Origin: JAYEHL01 sp041653935 | GTDB taxonomy: Bacteria; Chloroflexota; Dehalococcoidia; E44-bin15 | Direction: 5' to 3' | Assembly: GCA_041653935.1 (NCBI GenBank) | Contig: JBAZEO010000002.1 | Coordinates: 496,001-560,000 of the forward strand | DNA length: 64,000 bases | Part shown: positions 1-9,567 of the stretch, one piece after another | Numbering within the stretch: the first letter of the stretch is position 1 | Layout: the number at the start of each line of letters is the position of its first letter | Program-made: the position numbers and the translations under genes | The notes under the pieces: model-generated | What the model was told of the DNA's origin: nothing | Database searches by the model: none | Seen by the model: the letters and a program-made list of their open reading frames with translations, nothing else

Positions 1-1230
1 TTGGAAGCCGATGTTAACTTCAAGGTGGTCAAGGATTTCGTGGCAAAGCTGCGCGAGAGAGCACTGCAGAGTAACGTGCTGGAGAGCCTGACGCCCGCGC
101 AGCAGGTGATAAAGATCACCAACGAGGAGCTCACAGCTATCCTGGGAGGGTCGCCCGCCCGCCTAACTATCGCCAACCACCCCCCCACGGTTATTATGCT
201 GGCCGGATTGCAGGGCTCGGGCAAAACGACGACGGCAGCTAAACTGGCGCTCCATTTGAAAAACCAGGGGCAGCGCCCGCTTCTAGTAGCCGCCGACATG
301 CAGCGTCCTGCCGCCATCGATCAACTCATCGCCTTGGGAAAGCAGCTCGATATACCTGTCTACAACGAAGGGCTATCTGCAAAAGCCCCCGCAGTATGTG
401 CCAATTCCTTGAAACGCGCCAATGAGCTGGCATCCACCTGGGTTATCGCCGATACTGCCGGGCGCCTCCATATTAACGAAGAGCTTATGAATGAGGTCGC
501 CGAGGTCAAAAAAGTGCTTCAGCCTTCTGAGGTATTGCTCGTTGTCGATGCCATGACCGGTCAGGACGCGGTGAACGCCGCATCCGAATTCCATGCCAAG
601 CTGGGACTCACAGGCCTGATACTAACCAAGATGGATGGCGACGCCCGCGGCGGCGCCGCGCTTTCGATAAAATCTGTTACCGGAGTGCCGGTAAAGTTCA
701 TAGGAACCGGCGAGAAGATGGACGCGCTGGAGCCGTTCTACCCCGACCGGCTGGCCTCTCGCATACTCGGCATGGGTGACATGCTCACATTGATTGAGAA
801 GGCCGAGAAGGCCTTTGACGCCGAGCAGATGCAGAAGCTGGGCGAGAAGGTAAAACACGCGAACTTCGACCTGGAGGATTTTCTCATTCAGCTCCGCGAA
901 TTGAAGAAAATGGGCTCATTCAGCCAGCTGGTGGAGATGGTCCCGGGATTATCCTCCATCGCCAGTAAAAATCCCGAGGCAGTGGACGACAAGAAACTGA
1001 AAAAAATAGAGGCAATCGTACTTTCAATGACGCCGCAGGAACGGCGCAATCCCGATATCATAGACGGCAAGCGCAAGCGCCGCATCGCCGGCGGCAGCGG
1101 GACAACAACGCAGGACGTAAACCAGTTGCTGAACCAGTTTCGCCAGACGCAGAAGATCATGAAACAAGTATCCAAGATGAAGAAGGGCGGCCTGGGCGGG
1201 CTTGGGAACATGGGCAAGCTGTTCCGCTAA
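1..1230 (+). CDS. ffh: signal recognition particle protein Ffh, 5' end cut by window
   Basis: Ffh is the SRP54 GTPase that binds signal peptides and 4.5S RNA and delivers ribosomes to FtsY at the membrane. The visible 409 residues hold the GTPase G domain, with P-loop GLQGSGKTT near residue 69, DTAGR near 151 and TKMDGDARGG near 209. A methionine-rich M domain follows from about 290 and ends in a MKKGGLGGLG-type tail. The first codon TTG is not a start: it is the Leu of the usual LLEADVNFKVV segment, so roughly 35-40 N-terminal residues lie outside the window. The gene converges on the minus-strand block that begins at 1275. Confidence 0.97.
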   Translation: MEADVNFKVVKDFVAKLRERALQSNVLESLTPAQQVIKITNEELTAILGGSPARLTIANHPPTVIMLAGLQGSGKTTTAAKLALHLKNQGQRPLLVAADMQRPAAIDQLIALGKQLDIPVYNEGLSAKAPAVCANSLKRANELASTWVIADTAGRLHINEELMNEVAEVKKVLQPSEVLLVVDAMTGQDAVNAASEFHAKLGLTGLILTKMDGDARGGAALSIKSVTGVPVKFIGTGEKMDALEPFYPDRLASRILGMGDMLTLIEKAEKAFDAEQMQKLGEKVKHANFDLEDFLIQLRELKKMGSFSQLVEMVPGLSSIASKNPEAVDDKKLKKIEAIVLSMTPQERRNPDIIDGKRKRRIAGGSGTTTQDVNQLLNQFRQTQKIMKQVSKMKKGGLGGLGNMGKLFR

Positions 1231-1235
1231 GTAAG

Positions 1236-1260
1236 AAGTGCAGAAGATTGACCAGCACTT
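1236..1260. terminator. weak hairpin between convergent ffh and membrane-protein gene
   Basis: The inverted repeat AAGTGC (1236-1241) and GCACTT (1255-1260) lies just after the ffh stop and is followed by TATTAAAA. It could end ffh transcription, but the 6-bp stem and poor T-tract make this uncertain. Confidence 0.3.
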
Positions 1261-1274
1261 ATTAAAAGACTCTC

Positions 1275-1880
1275 TTACTTTTTCACCATCGTGACCGTCA
1301 TCACGCCGGTCTGTATATCGATTTCTTCAACAGTAACCGCCAACTCATCCCAGCGTTTGCCCAGCTCGTGCTCAAAAGCGGTCATGACATTATTAATCAA
1401 ACTTTTAGGAAGCGCCAGCCTGCCAAACTCGAGGCGCCTTATAGTAAAATCAGCTTTCCCGTCTTTAGCCGCAATTTCAATCTGTACAGCCGTCTCCATG
1501 TAAACACCCATGTGTATGTTGGCTGAAGCGCATATCATGCCCGGACTGAAGTAAACCTGCGGATGACGCGTATCTACAGAAATGTTCCCCTGGCGGGCCA
1601 TTTCGTCCAGCTTGGAGGTAGCCTCCTCCTGCGTAACCTCAAGAACTAACTCTTCGCCGCTTGAAGCAGATTCAATATCCTGTTTCAGCTCATCTATTTT
1701 ATCGTCAAGACTGGCGGTCAACTCATCCGTCGCGGTTATCCGTTCAACCCCCCAATCCGCCGTAGATACCGGGCCGGTAACGAGGTAAAAGAAGATGCCG
1801 GAGACAAAGAATATCAGTGCGAGTACGCCGCACGTTGTAATCGATATATTCCTTACAGCCTTTTTACTCAGCTTATTCAA
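1275..1880 (-). CDS. hypothetical single-pass membrane protein, extracytoplasmic domain
   Basis: This 201-residue protein has a short basic N-terminus, one hydrophobic segment at about residues 13-35 and a long outward-facing domain. Residues about 50-80 are acidic, helical and possibly coiled. I do not recognise the family. The start at 1880 overlaps the rpoD stop by 8 bases, so it is probably translated from the same mRNA as rpoD as the last gene of the dgt-dnaG-rpoD run. The second half is beta-rich in appearance and could be a lipid-binding or LmeA-like domain, but that is only a guess. Confidence 0.7.
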   Translation of the reverse strand: MNKLSKKAVRNISITTCGVLALIFFVSGIFFYLVTGPVSTADWGVERITATDELTASLDDKIDELKQDIESASSGEELVLEVTQEEATSKLDEMARQGNISVDTRHPQVYFSPGMICASANIHMGVYMETAVQIEIAAKDGKADFTIRRLEFGRLALPKSLINNVMTAFEHELGKRWDELAVTVEEIDIQTGVMTVTMVKK

Positions 1881-3426
1881 GATAATCCTTGAGCTTCTTG
1901 GAACGGCTGGGGTGCCGCAGCTTCCTCAGCGCCTTGGCCTCTATCTGACGTATTCTCTCCCTGGTAACCCCGAACTCGCGCCCCACCTCCTCCAGCGTGC
2001 GGCTGCGCCCATCCTCGAGCCCAAACCTCAGCTGAAGCACACGCCGCTCACGGGGATTGAGTGTGCACAATACCTCGTCGATCTGTTCCTTTAGAAGCTG
2101 GTGTGAAGCAGCATCCGGAGGCGCCAGCGCGCTGCGGTCTTCGATGAAATCGCCGAGATGGCTGTCTTCCTCTTCGCCGATCGGGGTCTCCAGTGACACC
2201 GGCTCCTGCGAAACTTTAATAATCTCACGCACCTTCTCCGGGGTCACCTCCATGCCCTTGCCTATCTCCTCGCTTGTAGGCTCCCTACCGTGCTCCTGAA
2301 CGAGACGGCGGCTTACACGCAGCAGCTTGTTTATTGTCTCCACCATGTGAACCGGTATTCGTATAGTACGAGCCTGGTCGGCGATGGACCTGGTGATGGC
2401 CTGTCTGATCCACCACGTAGCATATGTGCTAAACTTATAACCTTTGCGGTAATCGAACTTCTCAACGGCCCTGATGAGTCCAATATTACCTTCCTGTATC
2501 AGATCGAGCAGCGTCATACCCCTGCCGATGTATTTCTTCGCTACACTCACTACAAGGCGCAGGTTAGCTTCCGTGAGATGCTTCTCAGCCTTAGCTGACT
2601 CATACGCCACCTGCTCAAAATAGGCATCGAACTCCTTCTCTTTAGCCTGGAGAGATGCCTTAAATCCGGGCTGCGCCAGAAGATAGGTCACTTCGCCTAC
2701 AACCTTATCCTCCAGCATCTCCATCACCCCAGGCGGTATCAGACTGCTGTTTAGTGAGAGGTGTACCATAGCGATGCCGGTATCGCTGACATTAACCTCG
2801 CTGTGTTCTGCGGTGCTTTCTATCAGTTGCTGATTTATAGCAGCGTCTACCGCCTTCCTAAAATCCGGATCTGATATCCTCTCCACAAGAGAGCTGACAG
2901 GGCTCAGTCCCAGCTCCCCCTCAAGGAGTTGAATTAGCGGAGCTGCATCACAAAGCTGCCGCAATAGAACTATGATAATCTCGTTGGATGTGATAGCAAC
3001 ACCATTTCTGGCATACCATTCATCACGTATCCGCCTGATGTGCCGATCCCGTTCCATCTTGCTGGCCAAGACCTTTTCCTCGCTGGCATTAAGCAGAGAT
3101 ACATTGCCGATTTCTCTTAAATACAGGCGGACGGGGTCATCAATTATATCCTGTTCCTCAATCTCGAGCGCCTTCTCAAGGTCCACTTCTGGTTCTATCT
3201 CGGGCTCTATGACTTCGTCTTCTACAACCTCTGTAGCATCCTCCGCCCATGCAGGATGAGTTTTATCCTCCCTTTCACTGATGTCGCTGTGTGACAGAGC
3301 TGCATAAAGTTCCGCCAGCGCGCCCAGATCATGTTCAGGCACAATAGCATGAGCATCATCATTATGCTCGATATGAAGCTTAGGATTAAGCAATTTATCT
3401 AAACCGCCATCTTCTCGTATAGTCAT
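1873..3426 (-). CDS. rpoD: RNA polymerase primary sigma factor RpoD (sigma-70)
   Basis: This is the housekeeping sigma factor that directs RNA polymerase to -35/-10 promoters. Its 517 residues show an acidic N-terminal stretch, region 1.2 (DPVRLYLREIGNVSLL near residue 97) and a non-conserved spacer at about 150-270. Regions 2.1-2.4 follow (LRLVVSVAKKYIGRGMTLLD and YATWWIRQAITR), then region 3 and the region 4 helix-turn-helix near the C-terminus (LEEVGREFGVTRERIRQIE). The start overlaps the dnaG stop by 4 bases, indicating translational coupling in the classic dnaG-rpoD arrangement. Many TTGACA-17-TAATAT type promoters in the window fit this factor. Confidence 0.97.
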   Translation of the reverse strand: MTIREDGGLDKLLNPKLHIEHNDDAHAIVPEHDLGALAELYAALSHSDISEREDKTHPAWAEDATEVVEDEVIEPEIEPEVDLEKALEIEEQDIIDDPVRLYLREIGNVSLLNASEEKVLASKMERDRHIRRIRDEWYARNGVAITSNEIIIVLLRQLCDAAPLIQLLEGELGLSPVSSLVERISDPDFRKAVDAAINQQLIESTAEHSEVNVSDTGIAMVHLSLNSSLIPPGVMEMLEDKVVGEVTYLLAQPGFKASLQAKEKEFDAYFEQVAYESAKAEKHLTEANLRLVVSVAKKYIGRGMTLLDLIQEGNIGLIRAVEKFDYRKGYKFSTYATWWIRQAITRSIADQARTIRIPVHMVETINKLLRVSRRLVQEHGREPTSEEIGKGMEVTPEKVREIIKVSQEPVSLETPIGEEEDSHLGDFIEDRSALAPPDAASHQLLKEQIDEVLCTLNPRERRVLQLRFGLEDGRSRTLEEVGREFGVTRERIRQIEAKALRKLRHPSRSKKLKDYLE

Positions 3427-5270
3427 TTTCGAATTCCCCTTCCCCCTCTCTTCGCCTTTTCAAAAACATCCTTAAGTTGAGTAGTAGGCTCCAAAGACCT
3501 CTGTAACAATGCTTCCACCTGCTCTTTAATAATATTCTTATCGCCCTCGGACTCCGCCTCGGAGATAAGGATCTCCTCAATCGACTTCAACTTGCGCAAG
3601 CGTTCTTCCCATAAACGACGGATGTAACCGGCAAGATCAATCTCAAAATCCTTCTCCTTCGTTGGAGGAAACACCTTGCCTACGAGCCTATCAAGATGCT
3701 CGTGCAAGCTCGGATCAAGTTTGTCACGCAACCCAGCAATATCGCGGTTGCCGAGCCACGCCACGAATATCTCGCGGTTCTCCGTACCCTCGAAATGCTC
3801 CGGTGAAAGCGCCAGCGCGCCCTCGCGCAGGTCCGGCTTCTGCAACAGCAGCGACAGGCAATACTCCTCCAGTGGATACCTTGATATCGATAAGTCTGCT
3901 ACCGGCATCGCCCTGCCGCTCTTCTCACGTTTCGTCGGTTGGATTTGCGCTGCCTTAGCCAATAACGTTTTTTCAGCCACGCCGACCAGCTTGCTGAGCT
4001 TTCTGAAATATATTTCCTTGTCCGCTATATCCGATATCTCCATGATACGCGGCAACAGCCGGTCTATTATAGCCGAACGGCCGGCGTCAGTGTTAGGATC
4101 AAACTTGGATACCGCCGCCGCAAAGAAATAGTCCGTAACCGGCATAGCGTTAGCAACCAACCGTTGCCACTCCTCAGGCTGATCACGTATCACCTCATCG
4201 GGGTCTTTCCCCGGGGGCATCAGGATCACCTTAAGGCCACCCTCAACCTTGGTTTCCCCATCCAGCCACCCGCGCTCCCGATGATCAACCGCCCTGCTGA
4301 GCGCCTGCCTGGCAACATCCAAACCCCTCAATGTCGCCTGTTCTCCTGCGGCATCGGAGTCAAGCGCCAGGGCGATGTTCTTGGTTAGCTTTTTTATCAG
4401 CGCGACGTGCTTGGTGGTAAGAGCAGTGCCCATCGGCGCGATCACATTCTTCGAGCCGTACTGGTGGGTGACGATAACATCCATATATCCTTCGACGATG
4501 ATTGCCAAGTCGCACTCCTTGATGGCTTTCTGCGCCTTGTCCAGCCCGTACAGCAGGCCACTCTTGTCGAACACCGCCGTCTGCGGAGAGTTGAGATACT
4601 TCGGCTGGCCGCTGTCGAGGACGCGCGCTCCAAATCCGGCCACGCGGCCCGCTTGGCTCCTGATGGGGATCATCAGCCTGTTATGAAACTGGTCCCGGTG
4701 GCCACCGTCATCCTTCATCACCGCCAGCCCCGCGCGTACCATCTCGCCGACCTTGCAGCCCTTCGCAGCCAAGTGCCGGCTCAACGCATCCCAGCTCTCC
4801 AGGCTCAGCCCCAGCTGGAATTCATCGATTGCAGCCTTGTCGATGCCGCGCTTGTTGAGATAGTGCCGCACCGGCTCGCCGTCCTTGCCGTTAACGAGTA
4901 TGTCGTGATAATATGCGGCGGCGGTCTCGTTTAGCTCATATAATCGATCAAGGACGTCCTCCCTCGCCTGCTCCTTGGGCCTTGACTCCAGCTTCACTCC
5001 GGCCCGATCCGCCAGCAGCTTCAGCGCCGCGCCGAAGTCCAGGCCTTCCTTCTTCATAACGAACGAGAAGATATCGCCGCCGATGCCGCAGCCACCGAAA
5101 CAATGCCAGGAAGACTTCTCAGGGAACACGAAGAACGACGGCGTCTTTTCGCTGTGAAACGGACACAGCGCTTTAAAGTTGCGCCCTGACTTCTGCAGCG
5201 TCACGTAACCCGAGATGAGGTCTACAATGTCTATCTTATCTTTTATGTCGTCGATATTACCCATTATCAC
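3423..5270 (-). CDS. dnaG: DNA primase DnaG
   Basis: DnaG makes RNA primers for replication. The 615 residues begin with a CHC2 zinc-binding domain (Cys36, His39, Cys57, Cys61). The catalytic core with the TOPRIM fold follows, with IIVEGYMDVI near residue 257 and LALDSDAAGEQAT after it. A helical C-terminal DnaB-interaction region completes it. The length is usual for the family. The GTG at 5270 gives MIMGNID; the in-frame ATG at 5264 (MGNIDD) is a likely alternative start because it sits better behind a weak TAGGT. It lies 3 bases after dgt and overlaps rpoD. Confidence 0.97.
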   Translation of the reverse strand: MIMGNIDDIKDKIDIVDLISGYVTLQKSGRNFKALCPFHSEKTPSFFVFPEKSSWHCFGGCGIGGDIFSFVMKKEGLDFGAALKLLADRAGVKLESRPKEQAREDVLDRLYELNETAAAYYHDILVNGKDGEPVRHYLNKRGIDKAAIDEFQLGLSLESWDALSRHLAAKGCKVGEMVRAGLAVMKDDGGHRDQFHNRLMIPIRSQAGRVAGFGARVLDSGQPKYLNSPQTAVFDKSGLLYGLDKAQKAIKECDLAIIVEGYMDVIVTHQYGSKNVIAPMGTALTTKHVALIKKLTKNIALALDSDAAGEQATLRGLDVARQALSRAVDHRERGWLDGETKVEGGLKVILMPPGKDPDEVIRDQPEEWQRLVANAMPVTDYFFAAAVSKFDPNTDAGRSAIIDRLLPRIMEISDIADKEIYFRKLSKLVGVAEKTLLAKAAQIQPTKREKSGRAMPVADLSISRYPLEEYCLSLLLQKPDLREGALALSPEHFEGTENREIFVAWLGNRDIAGLRDKLDPSLHEHLDRLVGKVFPPTKEKDFEIDLAGYIRRLWEERLRKLKSIEEILISEAESEGDKNIIKEQVEALLQRSLEPTTQLKDVFEKAKRGGRGIRK

Positions 5271-5273
5271 AAC

Positions 5274-6329
5274 CTACGGAGTCGAACATATCCCATGGAA
5301 AGTTTCCAATGCATATCTGTCGGTCATGCCGGATATGTAATCCACAACGCTGCGCTCAATTCCGCCATGAACTAATCTATATTCTTCGGGCAGCTTTTCA
5401 GCATTCCTGATAAAGTACTGGTACAGGACACGAACCGTCTCCCTCGCCTGCTCCGCCTCATCCCTGGCTACACTATAAACCCTCTTCAATAAGAACTGCC
5501 TCAACTTATTAGCCGCTTCGCGCACTACAGGACTCATCCCGATCTGTGGAGTCCCACCGCTTTCTGCCGCAGTATTTAGCGCAAAGTTGACTATATCGAT
5601 GATAAGAGAATTTATCCTGTCTCTATTTGAACTGCCCAGCAAGCGAACGATGTCGGCAGGTAGATCGCTCCCCCCTATTATGCCCGCCCTGATTGCATCA
5701 TCTATGTCATGATTGATATAGGCCACGGCATCAGCTATCTTGCATATCTGTCCTTCCAGTGTGGAAGCCACTCCAACGTTTTCATCGAGTATATCCGTCC
5801 AGTTTTTGGAGTGATTAAGGATACCGTCCCTGACCTCCCACGTCAAGTTCAAACCCTGCCCATCATTTTCCAGTATATCCACCACCCTGAGGCTTTGCTC
5901 ATTATGGCGGAACCCCTCAGGATACAGCTCATTTAAGATATCTTCCCCCATATGACCGAAGGGCGTATGACCCAGATCGTGTCCAAGAGATATGGCCTCG
6001 GTTAAATCTTCGTTCAAGTTCAAGGCGCGGGTTATTGACCTGGCGATCTGCGATACTTCCAATGTGTGTGTCAGCCTCGTCCTGTAATGATCGCCGGCGG
6101 GAGCAATAAACACCTGCGTTTTGTGCATCAGACGGCGGAACGACTTGCTGTGAATTATACGGTCGCGGTCACGCTGGAATTCTGTACGCATGGGACACAG
6201 GTCTTCACTACGCATCCTTCCCCTGCTCAGTTGACTTTTCGCAGCATAAGGGGATAATCGCCCCTCGCTTTCCTCAAGCCTTCGACGAATGTCAGAATTA
6301 GCCAAATGAATGGAGGAAGGCAAGTCCAT
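5274..6329 (-). CDS. dgt: deoxyguanosinetriphosphate triphosphohydrolase-like HD protein
   Basis: The protein belongs to the dNTP triphosphohydrolase family, which cleaves dNTPs to nucleoside plus triphosphate. The HD-domain metal ligands are visible as RLTHTLEVSQ (His88) and GHDLGHTPFGH (His117, Asp118), with a later conserved Asp in the DAVAYINHDIDDA segment. At 351 residues it fits the shorter dGTPase-like group. It is immediately upstream of dnaG, so nucleotide pool control and replication priming are probably co-expressed. Substrate preference cannot be read from sequence. Confidence 0.93.
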   Translation of the reverse strand: MDLPSSIHLANSDIRRRLEESEGRLSPYAAKSQLSRGRMRSEDLCPMRTEFQRDRDRIIHSKSFRRLMHKTQVFIAPAGDHYRTRLTHTLEVSQIARSITRALNLNEDLTEAISLGHDLGHTPFGHMGEDILNELYPEGFRHNEQSLRVVDILENDGQGLNLTWEVRDGILNHSKNWTDILDENVGVASTLEGQICKIADAVAYINHDIDDAIRAGIIGGSDLPADIVRLLGSSNRDRINSLIIDIVNFALNTAAESGGTPQIGMSPVVREAANKLRQFLLKRVYSVARDEAEQARETVRVLYQYFIRNAEKLPEEYRLVHGGIERSVVDYISGMTDRYALETFHGICSTP

Positions 6330-6362
6330 AAAGCCTATCTTTCCCTCGTATAAGTAGTAGAG

Positions 6363-6971
6363 CTACTTAACTTTGAGAAAATCACCGAGCGTCAGTTTGT
6401 CGAATGAAACCCCGTCAGTCTCCGAGGGCAATTTGGCTGTCGGACAGAGGCTAAAGCATTCCCGGCAACTGGCACACACAGTGGTAGCGATCTCGGGGAA
6501 AAAGACGACCCGGCGCTCAATGCCGCGGCCGACAAACCCGATAGCATTCGCCTTCTTGACCTCATGACAGTAACGAACGCACAGACCGCAGAGGATACAA
6601 TTGGTCTTGTCAGCTTCAAAACGCTTCTTGGTAACGCCGTATTCCTTCGCCAGCTCAAGCAAATTCTTCGCTGTGGGAGAGGAGGCCAGAAGCAGCTCCA
6701 GAATGGTTGCGCGGATCTTCCTTACCTCGGGCGTATCCGTCCTGACCTCGAGCCCTTCCTCGACAGGATAAACACAGGCGGTCACGAGGCGTTTCTTCTT
6801 GTTCTTGGTTATCTCAACGGTGCATATCCTGCAGCCGCCATATGGGACAAGCTTGTAATCATTACACAATGTCGGTATCTTGACGCCGATGCCGTTAGCC
6901 GCAAAGAGAAGAGTTTTCCCTTCTTCGCAGGTTGCAACCTTGCCGTCTATATTTAACGTAACCGTCTTCAT
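6363..6971 (-). CDS. NADH/hydrogenase diaphorase small iron-sulfur subunit (HoxU/NuoG N-terminal type)
   Basis: This 202-residue electron-transfer subunit resembles HoxU and the N-terminus of NuoG. A [2Fe-2S] ferredoxin domain carries Cys36, Cys47, Cys50 and Cys66. It is followed by cysteine clusters CILCGLCVRYCHE (near 133) and CASCRECFSLCP (near 166) for [4Fe-4S] centres. It shares a TAATG junction with the NuoF-like gene, so the two are translated together. No catalytic hydrogenase or formate dehydrogenase domain is fused to it, and none follows; the next gene is dgt. The partner oxidoreductase must be encoded elsewhere. Confidence 0.9.
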   Translation of the reverse strand: MKTVTLNIDGKVATCEEGKTLLFAANGIGVKIPTLCNDYKLVPYGGCRICTVEITKNKKKRLVTACVYPVEEGLEVRTDTPEVRKIRATILELLLASSPTAKNLLELAKEYGVTKKRFEADKTNCILCGLCVRYCHEVKKANAIGFVGRGIERRVVFFPEIATTVCASCRECFSLCPTAKLPSETDGVSFDKLTLGDFLKVK

Positions 6972-8890
6972 TAGCCTTTAGCCTCTTTCTTGCGCGTCAC
7001 TTCCATCCTTGCCGGTACCTGCGGAACAGGTTTGCCGGAGATCTTCACCACAGCGCTGAACTTAGCCGGGCAGACCTCCATGCATGAGCCGCACTTGGTG
7101 CATTTGCTCTGATCGATGACATGTATAATATTCTTCTCGCCCTTGATCGCGGACACGGGGCACTCGCGCAAACATATCTGACATGCCTGACATTTCTCCG
7201 GAACTATGAAGTATGAAACCAGCGACTTGCAGACGCCGGCCGGGCAGCGCTTCTCCTTGATATGTGCCTCATATTCATCCTTGAAGTACTTAAGGGTGCT
7301 CATCACCGGGTTGGCCGCCGTCTGCCCCAGGGCACAAAGTGAAGCATCCTTTGTTACGCCAGCCAGGCTTTCCAGCAGTTCAATATCACCTTCCTTGCCT
7401 TTGCCTTCACATATACGATTTAAAACCTTCAACATCTGGCGTATGCCCTCGCGGCACGGCACGCACTTGCCACAGGACTCGAAGGCCAGAAACTCCAGGA
7501 AGTAGCGCGCCACGTCAACCATACAGGAGTCCTCGTCCATGACGATCATGCCACCCGAGCCCATCATAGAGCCGGCCTTGGCCAGCTGGTCGAAATCCAC
7601 AGGCATATCGAGCATGCTCGCCGGTATGCATCCGCCTGAAGGCCCGCCGGTCTGCACCGCCTTGAACTTCTTGCCTTTACGTATACCGCCGCCGCATTCG
7701 AATATGATCTGCTTCAGCGTAGTACCCAGCGGCACCTCGACCAATCCGGTGTTGTTCACTTTGCCTACCAGTGAAAATATTTTGGTGCCGTAATTCTCCT
7801 TAGTGCCGATCCCGGTAAACCAGTCAATTCCATTATTAATGATGAGCGGAACGTTGGCCCATGTTTCAACGTTATTGAGCACACTCGGTTTCTCCCTGAC
7901 ACCGCTCACCGCGGTACGGATATACTTCGGACGCGGCTCGCCGACACGCCCCTCGATTGCAGTCATAAGCGCGCTGGACTCGCCGGAAACAAAGGCTCCT
8001 GCTCCCTGGTGAACTACTATGTCGAAATCGAATCCCGAGCCGAGGATATTTTTACCCAGCAATCCATACTCGCGCGCCTGATCCAGGGCCACATAGAGAT
8101 GCTTTATAGCCAGCGGGTACTCCTGCCGCACATATATATAGCCTTCACAAGCGCCGACGGTGTAGGCACCAATGATCAATCCCTCCAGCACGCTGTGAGG
8201 ATTGCCCTCGAGCAGGGCGCGGTTCATATATGCGCCCGGGTCTCCCTCGTCAGCGTTGACAATCACATACTTGATATCTGAAGGAGCATTTATAGAGGTC
8301 TCCCATTTCACGCCGGTCGGGAAACCGCCGCCGCCGCGACCGCGCAGGTTGGACTTCTTAACTACATCTAGAACTTCCTTTGGCTCCATCTTACCAAGCA
8401 CCTGTGTCAGGGCGGAATACCCTCCCAGAGCGATGTAGTCATCGATATTCTCCGGATCGATATAGCGGTTGTTGCCGGAGATGATGCGACTCTGTCCGGT
8501 ATAGAACGGTATATCATCGATTTTGACGATCTTCTTGCTACCGACCTGGTAGAGCAGCCGCTCGACTATCTTGTTCTCCACCAGCGTCTTGGAGACGATC
8601 TCTGATACATCTTCCGGTTTAACCTTGAAATAGTTGATGTCATCGGGAAGTATCATCACCTTAGGGCTGTTCTCACAGAAGCCGAGACACCCCGTAGCCC
8701 TCACCTCTACCTCTTTCGAAAGCCCTTGTTTTTTGATCTCATCCACGAAGGCTTTATATAATTTATCGCTGCCATATGCTAGGCCACAGGTGCCTGCAGC
8801 ATTAATAGCAACATAGCGCTTTCCCGCCCTCTTGGAGAGTATTTGCTTTTTGAGCTTAGCTAAATCAGCGTTAGTTTTCAGTTTTGGCAT
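6971..8890 (-). CDS. NuoF/HndC-like flavin and iron-sulfur NAD(H)-binding subunit
   Basis: This is the 639-residue diaphorase core. An N-terminal thioredoxin-like [2Fe-2S] domain (about 1-110, ATGCLGFCE) is fused to a NuoF domain, which has the NADH/FMN glycine-rich motif GRGGGGFPTGVKW (near 188) and an SLBB segment. The [4Fe-4S] motif ESCGKCVPCREG lies near 475. A C-terminal double-cluster ferredoxin (CQACQICLRECP and CTKCGSCMEVCP) extends it beyond plain NuoF. This layout is known from HydB/HndC subunits of NAD-linked and electron-bifurcating hydrogenases. It lies between the NuoE-like and HoxU-like genes. Confidence 0.92.
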   Translation of the reverse strand: MPKLKTNADLAKLKKQILSKRAGKRYVAINAAGTCGLAYGSDKLYKAFVDEIKKQGLSKEVEVRATGCLGFCENSPKVMILPDDINYFKVKPEDVSEIVSKTLVENKIVERLLYQVGSKKIVKIDDIPFYTGQSRIISGNNRYIDPENIDDYIALGGYSALTQVLGKMEPKEVLDVVKKSNLRGRGGGGFPTGVKWETSINAPSDIKYVIVNADEGDPGAYMNRALLEGNPHSVLEGLIIGAYTVGACEGYIYVRQEYPLAIKHLYVALDQAREYGLLGKNILGSGFDFDIVVHQGAGAFVSGESSALMTAIEGRVGEPRPKYIRTAVSGVREKPSVLNNVETWANVPLIINNGIDWFTGIGTKENYGTKIFSLVGKVNNTGLVEVPLGTTLKQIIFECGGGIRKGKKFKAVQTGGPSGGCIPASMLDMPVDFDQLAKAGSMMGSGGMIVMDEDSCMVDVARYFLEFLAFESCGKCVPCREGIRQMLKVLNRICEGKGKEGDIELLESLAGVTKDASLCALGQTAANPVMSTLKYFKDEYEAHIKEKRCPAGVCKSLVSYFIVPEKCQACQICLRECPVSAIKGEKNIIHVIDQSKCTKCGSCMEVCPAKFSAVVKISGKPVPQVPARMEVTRKKEAKG

Positions 8891-8899
8891 AATTCCCCT

Positions 8900-9346
8900 T
8901 TAATCGCACTCTGCGATGATTTTCTTAAGTTCTGTCGATGAGGGATTGCTGTAGTACTCATCATCAATCTGAAGCACAGGGCCCAGCGCACAGCAGCCCA
9001 GACAGTTAAGCGTGTTAAGAGAATATTTCATATCCTTACTTGTCTCGCCCGGCTTAAGCCCGACCACCTCGCTCACCTTATCCAATAGCCGAGGTGCACC
9101 CCGCACGTGGCAGGCCGTCCCCAGACATACGGAAACAGAATGGCGGCCATGCGGAACCAAGCTGAAAGCCTTATAAAAAGTGGCTATGTGGTATATCTGG
9201 TTTATGGGAACATCCAGCTTCTTACTGACCTTTCTGAGGACATCCTCCGAAAGCCAGCGGTTTTCTTTCTGTATCTCGAGAAGTATCTGGATGAGTGCAT
9301 TTTTATCGTTATTATAACTGGCAAGTACTTTATCTACCTGTTTCAT
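8900..9346 (-). CDS. NuoE/HndA-like [2Fe-2S] subunit
   Basis: This 148-residue NuoE-family subunit supplies a thioredoxin-fold [2Fe-2S] cluster to the diaphorase. The ligand cysteines appear in CLGTACHVRGA (near 79) and LNCLGCCALGP (near 115). It is the first gene of the minus-strand run, 9 bases upstream of the NuoF-like gene. A TTGACT-17-TATATC promoter lies about 77 bases upstream of its start. Confidence 0.92.
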   Translation of the reverse strand: MKQVDKVLASYNNDKNALIQILLEIQKENRWLSEDVLRKVSKKLDVPINQIYHIATFYKAFSLVPHGRHSVSVCLGTACHVRGAPRLLDKVSEVVGLKPGETSKDMKYSLNTLNCLGCCALGPVLQIDDEYYSNPSSTELKKIIAECD

Positions 9347-9422
9347 CTTCCCTCTTTTACTCGAATTATATCTAAATTACACGCAGCTAGAGAACACGGC
9401 TATGCTCGATTCAACACACGGT

Positions 9423-9451
9423 GATATATCAGAAGGTATATCTAGAGTCAA
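9423..9451 (-). promoter_or_regulatory. candidate sigma-70 promoter for the diaphorase operon
   Basis: On the minus strand TTGACT (9451-9446) is followed after 17 bases by TATATC (9428-9423). The predicted start near 9416 leaves a leader of about 70 bases before the NuoE-like gene. Confidence 0.55.
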
Positions 9452-9567
9452 CAAGACACAATGTTCCCACTTTATAAACTGCCGAGTGGTTATTATATCA
9501 TATCTGAAAATATTTTTGAATATAACCAAAACCTACCTAATGCCGTCTGTCTTGAATTTCTGCGATT

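Noticed and set aside
6363..9346. Complete NAD-reducing hydrogenase operon
   Set aside because: No [FeFe] H-cluster or [NiFe] motifs occur in the three genes or nearby.
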